From: an uncultured bacterium
GTDB taxonomy: Bacteria; Verrucomicrobiota; Lentisphaeria; Victivallales; UBA1829
Reading direction: 5' to 3'
Assembly: GCA_900549045.1 (NCBI GenBank)
Contig: URNE01000007.1
Location: 1-18,392, forward strand
DNA: 18,392 nt
Shown here: positions 1-6,977 of the stretch, piece by piece
Position numbering within the stretch: position 1 is the first letter of the stretch
How the letters are laid out: the number at the start of each line of letters is the position of its first letter
The notes under the pieces: model-generated
What the model was told of the DNA's origin: nothing
Database searches by the model: none
Seen by the model: only the letters and a program-made list of their open reading frames with translations
Translations under genes and position numbers: made by a program

Positions 1-1
1 G

Positions 2-226
2 AACACGGTCAGAATCGGTTTTCTGACAAATGCGATTCCAGAAAGCAACGGCGTTTTCCGGTTCACCGGAAAAGTGGAAGTCATCCTGCCGCTGCAGGGA
101 TTCCTTGAAAGCTTCGAGACACTCTCCAAGTTCAGCGGCATTCTAGAAGGAATGAAGCACCCAACCACAAACTGGTCCGCGGAAATTTCGCGGAAGGAGA
201 AAAAAAGTGATAACCCTCACATTTGA
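2..226 (+). CDS. 3' end of an unrecognised protein (partial)
   Basis: This reading frame is open from the first complete codon and ends at TGA 224-226, leaving 74 residues of C-terminus; the start lies outside the window. I do not recognise the family. The visible part alternates short hydrophobic strands with polar residues (for example GKVEVILPLQGFLESF) and ends in a basic, charged tail (SRKEKK), with no membrane segment or known motif. The final 20 bases overlap the next ORF, whose Shine-Dalgarno sequence lies inside this gene, which suggests the two are translated from one message. The call rests on the open frame, the overlap and matching strand; it could still be chance, since the other frames here are not all closed. 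Confidence 0.5.
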   Translation, partial: NTVRIGFLTNAIPESNGVFRFTGKVEVILPLQGFLESFETLSKFSGILEGMKHPTTNWSAEISRKEKKSDNPHI

Positions 227-557
227 ACACATGAGCGGATGCCGGTTCGCTCCGGCTGAAAAACGCTGCAACGCAATTCCATGCGTTGAAGTCCGGGCGG
301 ATGAAGAATCCCTCCGTTCCTCTGCGGCCGTCGAATCAGTTCGGCCGGAAGAGACCCGAAGCATTTCCATCTGCTGCGCCCTTTTCGAACTCGCGGGCTG
401 GCTGATCCGGAATGCGGCGGACCTCAGTATCACGGTAACATCCGCTCTTTGCAATGCCGTGAAGACGGCATGCAGAGCGATTGAGGAACGTACGCAGGAA
501 TTCCTGACGATCTTCAGCCGGAATCTTGTGTACAGACTTCAATCTCTACGTTTGTAA
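207..557 (+). CDS. Small hypothetical protein, GTG start
   Basis: This 116-residue ORF starts at GTG 207 behind AAGGAGA (194-200) at about 6 nt spacing, a strong ribosome binding site that decides the start. It overlaps the preceding partial gene by 20 bases and ends 36 bases before the giant repeat gene, so it could belong to the same transcript. The protein has about seven cysteines (for example the CC pair near residues 56-57) and one moderately hydrophobic stretch at roughly residues 54-80 (LFELAGWLI), too polar overall for a confident membrane helix. No family is recognised. Competing minus-strand ORFs cover 143-454 and 336-542 but have no comparable start signal. It may be a real lineage-specific gene or a decayed fragment. 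Confidence 0.45.
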   Translation: MITLTFEHMSGCRFAPAEKRCNAIPCVEVRADEESLRSSAAVESVRPEETRSISICCALFELAGWLIRNAADLSITVTSALCNAVKTACRAIEERTQEFLTIFSRNLVYRLQSLRL

Positions 558-593
558 ACTCCAAACAACAAGCCAAACATAAAGGAACTTATC

Positions 594-3500
594 ATGGCTG
601 ACATCATCGTTTCAACAAAAATCGAGAAAATTCCTCTGAACAGACTCGACTACAAAACCACACCGGGAAATGGATACAATATTCCGGTGACCGTCCGTAT
701 CACGGAAAACGCGATCCAGAGAATTGAGGAAGGCTGGATCAAAGGCGCCACCGCACCGGAAGGATGGAGCGGCACCGGCGATCCCTTTACAGGCAATCAC
801 AGCAGCGACAAACTCATCATCGGAAGCAGCAAATCCGACAAGATTGACGGTGTTGGATTCGTCACGATCAACAACAACAATAAAAACGGCGTCGATTACA
901 GCATCGGTGACATCACCATGCTCCTCGGAAGCATCATGCAGATCAACTTCGATGCAACGATGCAGTTTAAAAACTACGAGCTTATCGCCGACCTTACCAT
1001 TGCCCAGGGTATCGACAACCAGAAAAACGCCACCTACGAGTACCTCTTCAACCACGCCGGCATCGACATTGCCACGACCTACATTGACACAGACGGCATG
1101 GAAAAGAAGATCGACGATCAGATCTACTGCGTCATGACCAGAACCACCGACGCGGACAAAAACTATTATGCCAAGATCGTCAACAACTGGGAAGATCTCA
1201 AAGATAATTACGGCGCGGGCGTCTTCAACAACAGCCTCTATCTCAACATCGGCAGCCAGGAGACCATCTACATCAACTCCGCCTGGAACACCTACACCAA
1301 GGGCGATGCTTTCGGGAAGAAACTCTACGGCTACAGCGCATTCAACTCCCTCGGCGACGCCGACGATGGTACAAACAACCTCAACGCCTACAGTGCTCTC
1401 AAGACGCTCACCGTCAAGAACATCATTCTGGAGACGGACACCGACATCACCCAGACCACGAACGGCGGCGATGCAATCCTCGCCTTCATTGACGGCTCCG
1501 AAATCAGCAGTAACGACAAGACAGTTGTCCGTACCATCACGGTTTCCGATCTCGGCGCTCTAAACAAGGACCTCCTCCTCGTCGGCGCAGATCCGGACAA
1601 TCTGAACAACTGGGTCAAAGACTCCAAAGTTCCGTCTGCGACTATCAACGCCAACATCAATTCCGCCAGCAAGATCTGGGTCGGCTTCATGGACAACAGA
1701 GCAGGCGGCTCCGCGGATTACAACGGCAACCACGCCATCAACCTGACGATGAACGGCGCAATGACGGCCGCCGGCCAGATTCAGGTCACCGGCTTCGGAA
1801 CCCAACTCACTGTCGGAGAAAACGGTTCTGTTGACGCAACCGGAGCTCTGCTCATCCGCGGTGCGACATTCACCGCAAACGGAAAAGGTTCCGACGATGC
1901 AACGGCCCCGCAGGTCAAAGGCGCAATGCTCGCTGTTGAATCCCAGGGCGTCTACAAATCCGGCGGCGAGTCTGCTGTCACGGATTTCATGAAAGACTTC
2001 AAAGATCCGGCAAAAGGCGTTTTCGCTCTGAACAACTCCTCTGCGGAATTCGGCGCAATTGTAATCAACTCCTACACGAAGTATCGCGGATCCGGAAACG
2101 ATGCAAGCATCGAACTCAACGCGTCTGTTCTCAAAGGAACTACGCTGAGCATGGCTGACGCCGCATACCTCAACCAGGACAACAAGTCCACGGTGGAACT
2201 CAGCGGTGCAATCACCATCGACAACAAGGACAAAGATACCGGCACCGTCATCATCGGCTTCAAAAAAGGAAGCGAAATCAACGTCAAGGGCGGCACGCTC
2301 AAGGCGGCATCGCTGACAATCGGCTCCGGCGTTGATGCAGCGGAAGGCTCCAAGGGCGTCACCATCAACGTCACGGACAAGGGACTCCTTGAAACCATCA
2401 ACCCGATCGCTCTGAAGAAAGGCTCCGTCCTCAACGTGGTCGACGCTTCCGTCAAAGCGAAAAACATTACGGGTAACGGCGCTGCAATCTATTTCGAAAA
2501 TGCAACCGTCGATATGGATGCCGTCATTGCCGGAACGGATGGCGAAATTGTCATTACAGGATCCGAGAACAAGCTCAATACAAAAGCGATCAACGCGCAG
2601 AACGCCAAAGCCACCTTCGGTACGGACGACAAAGCATTCTCCGGAACCTTTGCAGGAGCTCTTAACGGCGGCAGCATCACCGTCCACAACGGCGACCTGA
2701 CTCTTGCCGGAGCCGGTGCGAAAGTCGACTACAACGCAACTCTCACCGTTGCGGAAAACGGCGTCCTGACGGTCAAAAATGACGCGTTCTTCGCCAATGC
2801 GAATCTGAACGTTATCGGAGACGCCACGGTCGAAAAAGGCACCCATAACCTCAACGTCATCAATGTCGAAGGTTCCCTGACGCTTGCCGGAGCAATTCTC
2901 AATCTTTCGGACAAGTTCACGCTGAAAGACGGCTCCAGACTCGCCATGGATGTCAACACTCTCATTGACATCACAGCCATTACCACTACAACCAACGCCG
3001 ACTTCATCAACGAAAGCACGGTCGCAAATATCACAATCGATGCAGCCGATCTCAAGGAAAATGAAGCCAAGAAACTCATCGACGGCAAAGATTCCAAGAC
3101 CTACAACAAAGATCAGTTCAAGCTCGTCAACAACGCCGTCAACGCCGACCTTGTGGACTTCAACGGCGATCTGTGGATCACCGACAAGTTCGACAAAACG
3201 AGCATCATGATCGACGGCAGCGTCTCCAGCGGAAGCAAGTCCGGCTACATCTTCGGATTCAACCTCTCCGATGCGGTCGTCTCCGCAGTCGGTCTCAAGG
3301 ATGATTCGACCACGACGTTCATCTTCTCCGGCGACAACACCTACACCCAGGCCGTTGAAGGCGACTTCGATCTCTTCAAAGAGTATCAGGTCGTCGTCGA
3401 CGGAAAGACCAGCATCAGCAACTTCTATGATGCAAACGTCAAAGTCACCGAGAACAGCAAGTTCACGATCGGCAAACTCGCGCTTGATGCGAAAAATGAG

Positions 3501-4982
3501 ATCCAGTTCACCAAGGCCGGTGCCGGCGAACTCGATGTTCAGAACATCGTTCTCACCATCGACGGCAACAACCTGATGAAGAACAACGACCCCTGCACGA
3601 TCGCAACGGGATTCACGGGCGAGCTCAACGGGTTCAACACCATCCTGAACCTGATCAACGGTGCACCCAGCGATGAAAAGAACTTCCACGACCTCTTCGT
3701 CGATGCAGAGGGCAACGTCAAGCTCACCCGCCTTGCCTACAACGGCTGGAACCTCTCCGCTCCGACCGCCAAAAAGGAAATCAAGGCAGAGGATCTCAAC
3801 GACCGCTGGAACTTCATGGGCTCCAAGATCGGCACCGACACCGTCATGGGCAAGATCAAGGGTACAATGGTTATCGGCGATGCTGCGAACCGCGCAAGCG
3901 GATCCTACGCCTTCGGCGGAAACCTGGTCAAGGGTCAGGACGACATCTACGTCTCGACCATCGTCGCAGGAAGCAAGATCGAAGTCATCAACGCCGACAT
4001 GAGCGCGGGCGTCTTCGCAGGAAGCCGCATCAACGCCAACGGCGCGATCGTTGAAAACAAAGGCAACCAGTCGGTCTACATCGAAAACGTCAAAACCGCA
4101 TACGTCGCAGGCGGAAGCTTCGTCAAAGGCATCAAGAGTGCGGCCGGTGCTTTCGGAACCGTCGATCTCAAGATCGTGAACAGCGAAATCACCAACGTTC
4201 TCGGCGGCGGATTCGCATCGGGCAAAGGCTCCATCGAATCCCGTGAAGGCTCCATCAACGTCATGGTTGACGGAGGCACCTACGACTTCATCGTCGGCGG
4301 CGGCAGAGCTTCCACAGGTGCATTTGTGAAGGTTGGAACAACCAACATCACAATCACCGGAGACACCACGGTCAGAACTGCGATCTATGGTGCAAACATG
4401 GCACGTACTGTCGAGGATTCCGTCAACACCTCCGCAAACAACACGAACATCAAGATCGACGGAAGCGCCGATCTCAACATCAAAGCAATCTACGGCGGAG
4501 CCTTCAGCCGCGGTTCGGTGGCGTACGGAACCAGCATCTTCTTCGAGCACTGCGATGCGACCGACAAGTTCGGCACGATCAGCGGCGACTCTGAATTGGC
4601 GAACGGAGGCATCTCCTACGTCGGCGGAAACCGTATCCTCAACGTTACAGACAGTGTTCTGGTTGCAGGGGACATCAGCTTCTTCGATGTGGTTGAACTG
4701 AACGGAGCAAGCGCTTCCGCAGCAACTTCCAACATGGATGATGTCAGCGAGTGGAACCTCACCTCCAACGGAATGGATACATTCTTCGACTTCGGTACCG
4801 GTTCCATCGACTTCAACGGCGACACCCTCAAGCTGGCAGGCTTCGCAGGCGGCTCGACCGTCTTCAAAGGTGACTTCTCCGCCTTTAATTCGATCGACGA
4901 ACTCGGTTTCGCATCGGTTTCCAACGGATTCAAGCTCACCTTCAATGAAGACAAGAGCGCGATCCTGGCTCAGCTTGCCTGA
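594..4982 (+). CDS. Giant beta-repeat surface/secreted protein, probable type I secretion substrate
   Basis: This 1462-residue acidic protein is rich in Asn, Asp, Gly, Thr and Ser, with very few Cys and Trp, as in parallel beta-helix adhesins and autotransporter passengers. From about residue 380 to 1080 short hydrophobic strands alternate with turns such as GGSITV, GSLTLAGA and GVLTVKN; residues 1161-1314 hold a clearer tandem repeat. The N-terminus (MADIIVSTKIEKIPLNRL) has no Sec signal peptide, and there is no C-terminal beta-barrel, PEP-CTERM or LPXTG motif. No RTX nonapeptide array is seen. The lack of a signal peptide together with the HlyB/HlyD-like pair downstream suggests export by type I secretion; this is inference. 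ATG 594 follows AAAGGA (581-586). The next gene, 70 bases away, encodes a RiPP-like peptide. The cargo role is unproven; a cytoplasmic location is unlikely from composition. Confidence 0.85.
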   Translation: MADIIVSTKIEKIPLNRLDYKTTPGNGYNIPVTVRITENAIQRIEEGWIKGATAPEGWSGTGDPFTGNHSSDKLIIGSSKSDKIDGVGFVTINNNNKNGVDYSIGDITMLLGSIMQINFDATMQFKNYELIADLTIAQGIDNQKNATYEYLFNHAGIDIATTYIDTDGMEKKIDDQIYCVMTRTTDADKNYYAKIVNNWEDLKDNYGAGVFNNSLYLNIGSQETIYINSAWNTYTKGDAFGKKLYGYSAFNSLGDADDGTNNLNAYSALKTLTVKNIILETDTDITQTTNGGDAILAFIDGSEISSNDKTVVRTITVSDLGALNKDLLLVGADPDNLNNWVKDSKVPSATINANINSASKIWVGFMDNRAGGSADYNGNHAINLTMNGAMTAAGQIQVTGFGTQLTVGENGSVDATGALLIRGATFTANGKGSDDATAPQVKGAMLAVESQGVYKSGGESAVTDFMKDFKDPAKGVFALNNSSAEFGAIVINSYTKYRGSGNDASIELNASVLKGTTLSMADAAYLNQDNKSTVELSGAITIDNKDKDTGTVIIGFKKGSEINVKGGTLKAASLTIGSGVDAAEGSKGVTINVTDKGLLETINPIALKKGSVLNVVDASVKAKNITGNGAAIYFENATVDMDAVIAGTDGEIVITGSENKLNTKAINAQNAKATFGTDDKAFSGTFAGALNGGSITVHNGDLTLAGAGAKVDYNATLTVAENGVLTVKNDAFFANANLNVIGDATVEKGTHNLNVINVEGSLTLAGAILNLSDKFTLKDGSRLAMDVNTLIDITAITTTTNADFINESTVANITIDAADLKENEAKKLIDGKDSKTYNKDQFKLVNNAVNADLVDFNGDLWITDKFDKTSIMIDGSVSSGSKSGYIFGFNLSDAVVSAVGLKDDSTTTFIFSGDNTYTQAVEGDFDLFKEYQVVVDGKTSISNFYDANVKVTENSKFTIGKLALDAKNEIQFTKAGAGELDVQNIVLTIDGNNLMKNNDPCTIATGFTGELNGFNTILNLINGAPSDEKNFHDLFVDAEGNVKLTRLAYNGWNLSAPTAKKEIKAEDLNDRWNFMGSKIGTDTVMGKIKGTMVIGDAANRASGSYAFGGNLVKGQDDIYVSTIVAGSKIEVINADMSAGVFAGSRINANGAIVENKGNQSVYIENVKTAYVAGGSFVKGIKSAAGAFGTVDLKIVNSEITNVLGGGFASGKGSIESREGSINVMVDGGTYDFIVGGGRASTGAFVKVGTTNITITGDTTVRTAIYGANMARTVEDSVNTSANNTNIKIDGSADLNIKAIYGGAFSRGSVAYGTSIFFEHCDATDKFGTISGDSELANGGISYVGGNRILNVTDSVLVAGDISFFDVVELNGASASAATSNMDDVSEWNLTSNGMDTFFDFGTGSIDFNGDTLKLAGFAGGSTVFKGDFSAFNSIDELGFASVSNGFKLTFNEDKSAILAQLA
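4074..4535 (+). repeat. Five tandem 29-34 residue beta repeats within the giant protein
   Basis: Residues 1161-1314 divide into five units, each opening with a beta strand (VYIENV, LKIVNS, NVMVDG, NITITG, NIKIDG), followed by a second strand and then a glycine turn of the form V/I-x-G-G/A-x-x-x (YVAGGSF, VLGGGFA, IVGGGRA, AIYGANM, AIYGGAF) and a variable polar linker. A sixth, more divergent unit may follow to about residue 1346. The repeat is at protein level; the DNA copies have diverged, so it is an old duplication. Such units are usual for beta-solenoid stems of large exported proteins. Confidence 0.65.
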
Positions 4983-5008
4983 GTCTCGACAGAGCAAAAA
5001 TAACAACA

Positions 5009-5029
5009 CCGGGCGGACAATCCGCCCGG
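5009..5029 (+). other. GC-rich hairpin between the repeat gene and the peptide gene
   Basis: CCGGGCGGA (5009-5017) pairs perfectly with TCCGCCCGG (5021-5029) around a 3-nt loop CAA. The following bases (CAATAAACTG) contain no U tract, so this is not a typical intrinsic terminator. It sits 26 bases after the stop of the giant gene and just upstream of the ribosome binding site of the small peptide gene. It could be an RNA processing or stability element that uncouples the amounts of the two messages, or a Rho-independent terminator of reduced strength. Confidence 0.55.
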
Positions 5030-5052
5030 CAATAAACTGAAAGGACAAACAA

Positions 5053-5154
5053 ATGGAAGAGTTCATTTATGAAGCTCCTGTCATCGAAGAGCTGACAGAG
5101 GCAATCCCTCTCGTTCACGGCAGCCCGACGGATCCGGGTCCGGATCCGGAATAA
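5053..5154 (+). CDS. Candidate RiPP precursor peptide with lasso-type leader motif (33 aa)
   Basis: This ORF is below the usual gene-calling length. ATG 5053 follows AAGGA (5041-5045) at 7 nt spacing, a good ribosome binding site, and translation ends at TAA 5152-5154. Residues 4-15 read FIYEAPVIEELT, which matches the Y-x-x-P-x-hydrophobic motif of lasso-family leader peptides that is bound by PqqD-like (B1) recognition proteins. The last 12 residues, HGSPTDPGPDPE, form a Pro/Asp/Gly-rich candidate core with no Cys or aromatic residue. A PqqD-like gene, an HPr-kinase-like gene, a nucleotidyltransferase and a protease follow, and an intrinsic terminator lies directly after the stop, as is common behind RiPP precursor genes. 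From Gly23, Asp31 would be position 9, formally suited to a 9-residue lactam ring, but the tail would be only two residues long and no cyclase is present. The precursor role is inferred from motif and context. Confidence 0.7.
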   Translation: MEEFIYEAPVIEELTEAIPLVHGSPTDPGPDPE

Positions 5155-5182
5155 GGATTTCAAACGCTGTAAATGAGCGTAC

Positions 5183-5226
5183 AACATTCCAATCCTGCCT
5201 TCAAAAGCGGGGTTGGAGTGTTTTTT
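5183..5226 (+). terminator. Strong intrinsic terminator after the precursor peptide gene
   Basis: Bases 5183-5198 pair with 5207-5222 to give a 16-bp stem containing three G-U pairs and an 8-nt loop (CTTCAAAA); the run of six T at 5221-5226 forms the base of the stem and the U tract. It separates the giant-gene/peptide message from the maturation genes, whose first ATG is only 34 bases further on. No promoter is obvious in that short gap, so the downstream genes may depend on read-through, giving much precursor and little enzyme. Confidence 0.8.
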
Positions 5227-5260
5227 ACATTCACTTCAACGCAAAATTTGGAACGACAAC

Positions 5261-6154
5261 ATGAGCCTCACACTCACCATTCCATCCGGCCAATCCAGCG
5301 GGCTTTCATTCAGCGCGTGCGGAGCTTTTTCAGAATCCGTTCTGAAAGAAATGGCCGATGCGCTGGCCCTCCCCGAACCGTGTGAGATGGAAAATCCCCC
5401 TGACGCCCTGCAGCTCGTTGATCCCGGCTATGACCGCGACGGCGAAAGAATCACCCGGTTCCGTCTGTCGGACATTCATTACGCAGGCGATCCGCTGAAT
5501 GGAATTCTCTGCGTCGAAGCTCCGGAAAGATTCCGGAACCGAAGCCGCAGATTTGCCGTTATCCGAATGCTTCTCAGCCTCGGTTACCTCCGCAAGATTT
5601 TGAAAGGCGACGGAAAAACCGGACTGCTGCATGGAGCTTTGCCGGAAACGCAAAATGGAGAATGCGTTCTTCTTTTCGGTCAAAGCGGCATCGGGAAATC
5701 GACCAGCATGAAACGCTGGAAATCGGAAGGCGGAATCTGTGAAGCGGATGATCTCCTGCTTCTGGAGGAGTCGGAAGGCGAATTTTTCTGTCGTCCCCTG
5801 CCGACCTGGAGCCGTTTTTTCAGCGATCCCGAGTGCCGGGACACTTTCCCCGTCATGAAACGATTGCATTTGAAAGACGCCCTTTGGCTGACCCGCGCGG
5901 AACAGGGAACGCCGGAACGCATCGAACTGGTGCATCCCGGACTGTGGCGCGCCCAGGTTCTTTCCGCAGCGACCATTCATCTTTATGACTCCATGCGCAT
6001 TCTCAGCGAATCGGAAAAGATATATGCGGGCAGGAAATTTATGTCTCTCGTACAAGATATCACGCAAAAATTCGGCACACGCACGCTGCGCGCCTCACTC
6101 GACGCGAATTTACATGAAACAATCAACAACGGAATCAAGGAAGCGGAACAATGA
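5261..6154 (+). CDS. HPr-kinase-like P-loop ATPase/kinase of the RiPP cluster
   Basis: This 297-residue protein has the nucleotide-binding core of the HPr kinase family. His124 lies in LLHGAL, the Walker A motif GQSGIGKST spans residues 140-148, and an acidic pair follows in EADDLLLL (Asp163-Asp164), the same order as HG / GxSGxGKS / ADD in HPr kinases. The C-terminal signature of true bifunctional HPr kinase/phosphorylases is not apparent, and no HPr gene is nearby. HPr-kinase homologues are known in lasso clusters (the paeninodin kinase phosphorylates its peptide) and in PqqD-containing RiPP cassettes, so a peptide-modifying kinase is the best inference; the candidate precursor offers Ser24, Thr15 and Thr26. 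I chose ATG 5261, behind a weak GGAA, because an alternative in-frame TTG at 5213 lies inside the terminator stem. The stop overlaps the next start as ATGA. Confidence 0.75.
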   Translation: MSLTLTIPSGQSSGLSFSACGAFSESVLKEMADALALPEPCEMENPPDALQLVDPGYDRDGERITRFRLSDIHYAGDPLNGILCVEAPERFRNRSRRFAVIRMLLSLGYLRKILKGDGKTGLLHGALPETQNGECVLLFGQSGIGKSTSMKRWKSEGGICEADDLLLLEESEGEFFCRPLPTWSRFFSDPECRDTFPVMKRLHLKDALWLTRAEQGTPERIELVHPGLWRAQVLSAATIHLYDSMRILSESEKIYAGRKFMSLVQDITQKFGTRTLRASLDANLHETINNGIKEAEQ

Positions 6155-6411
6155 AACTCAATCCGATGCTGCTCGTCGCAGAAGAATTCGACCATACAGG
6201 AATCCTCTACAATCCGGACAGCGGCGAGACGTTTGCGCTGAACCGCACCGCCCTGTTTCTCTATCGTCAGATCGAAGCGGGATATACGGTGGAAGAACTC
6301 TCGGAACAGCTCGCTCACATCTCCGCAAACACTCCGGATCAGGAAAAAATCAACAGCGACATACAAAAATTCCTGTCGGAAATGGAGCGCCGCGGATGGC
6401 TCTCCAAATGA
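6151..6411 (+). CDS. PqqD-like RiPP recognition element protein
   Basis: This 86-residue protein has the PqqD fold pattern: an N-terminal strand pair with ILYNPDSGETFALNRTA (residues 18-34; the family has the G-E-x-x-x-L-N core), a helix FLYRQIEAGYTVEELSEQL (36-54), and a C-terminal winged-helix part ending in DIQKFLSEMERRGWL. Free-standing PqqD-like proteins (B1 in lasso clusters) bind the leader peptide and bring it to the tailoring enzymes. The likely partner is the peptide encoded at 5053-5154, whose leader has the Y-x-x-P motif these proteins recognise. The start overlaps the previous stop (ATGA 6151-6154), which points to translational coupling, and the stop overlaps the protease gene. 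The family call is firm; the choice of partner is inferred from context. Confidence 0.85.
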   Translation: MKLNPMLLVAEEFDHTGILYNPDSGETFALNRTALFLYRQIEAGYTVEELSEQLAHISANTPDQEKINSDIQKFLSEMERRGWLSK

Positions 6412-6977
6412 CGGGGGAAGTCGAGCACGTGCTTATGACCGGAGTCAGCATGAACCCGGTCCTGTACGCGGGAGATATCGTCGAACTGGTCAAAACGGAA
6501 AGATCTTCCGTTCAGCCCGGAGATATTGTCGTTTTCTTCGCAAAGAACGGCAAAATGATCATCCACAGGGTCGTCCGCACTGAACCGGAACTGGTTACAA
6601 GAGGCGACAACTGCATTCACGACGACCCTCCGATCCCGCCGGGTTCCCCTGTGAAAAAGGCTGTCGCGCGTCTGCGCTATGGAGTCCACATGCTTCTGTC
6701 CGGGGGCGTTGCCGGAGAAAAAGAATTTCATCGGAATCAGCGGCTTCTGACGCGCCGGATCCGGTTCCGGAATCTGATCCCGGATATTCTGCAGAAAAGT
6801 CCTTTCCGTCTGAGCTGCAGATTTCTGAAACAAGTGGAATTCCCCGCTTTTTCAATATATTATTTCGGCTCGTCTCCCGTCCTGCGAATCGATTCGGAAG
6901 GCTGTCACTGGATCATGCGCGGTGGACGCTTCCTTTTCCGCCCGCCGCGGCAAAACGGAACAAAGGACGAAAAATGA
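6396..6977 (+). CDS. S24/S26-family signal-peptidase-like serine protease (soluble)
   Basis: This protein of about 193 residues carries the signal peptidase I / LexA fold motifs: GVSMNPVLYAGD (residues 16-27, nucleophile Ser18), PGDIVVFF (41-48), MIIHRVV with His57, and the box TRGDNC (68-73). A His rather than Lys at the second catalytic position resembles the archaeal/ER-type (SipW-like) Ser-His dyad. The N-terminal membrane anchor of true signal peptidases is missing and no convincing transmembrane segment follows, so it probably acts in the cytoplasm. S24/S26 peptidases of this sort recur beside PqqD and NTP_transf_5 genes; removal of the precursor leader is a reasonable inference, as no other leader protease is present. 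ATG 6396 has GGAG (6384-6387) at 8 nt; ATG 6408, giving an ATGA junction with the PqqD stop, is equally possible. The stop overlaps the next gene as ATGA. Confidence 0.75.
   Translation: MALQMTGEVEHVLMTGVSMNPVLYAGDIVELVKTERSSVQPGDIVVFFAKNGKMIIHRVVRTEPELVTRGDNCIHDDPPIPPGSPVKKAVARLRYGVHMLLSGGVAGEKEFHRNQRLLTRRIRFRNLIPDILQKSPFRLSCRFLKQVEFPAFSIYYFGSSPVLRIDSEGCHWIMRGGRFLFRPPRQNGTKDEK

Noticed and set aside
594..4982. RTX toxin/adhesin
   Set aside because: No glycine-aspartate nonapeptide array (GGxGxDxxx) was found; one vague GSSKSDKIDG stretch near the N-terminus is not enough.
1560..5066. Minus-strand open frame of 1168 codons opposite the giant repeat gene
   Set aside because: Its translation is implausibly rich in Cys, Val and Asp with no motif, and it mirrors the codon pattern of the plus-strand gene, which has a good start signal and coherent repeats.
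5119..5154. True lasso core with Gly23 to Asp31 ring
   Set aside because: The spacing fits a 9-residue ring, but only two residues would remain as tail and no cyclase gene is present, so I do not claim a lasso fold.
5213..5260. TTG start extending the HPr-kinase-like protein by 16 residues
   Set aside because: The codon lies inside the terminator stem and has no independent support; ATG 5261 is preferred.
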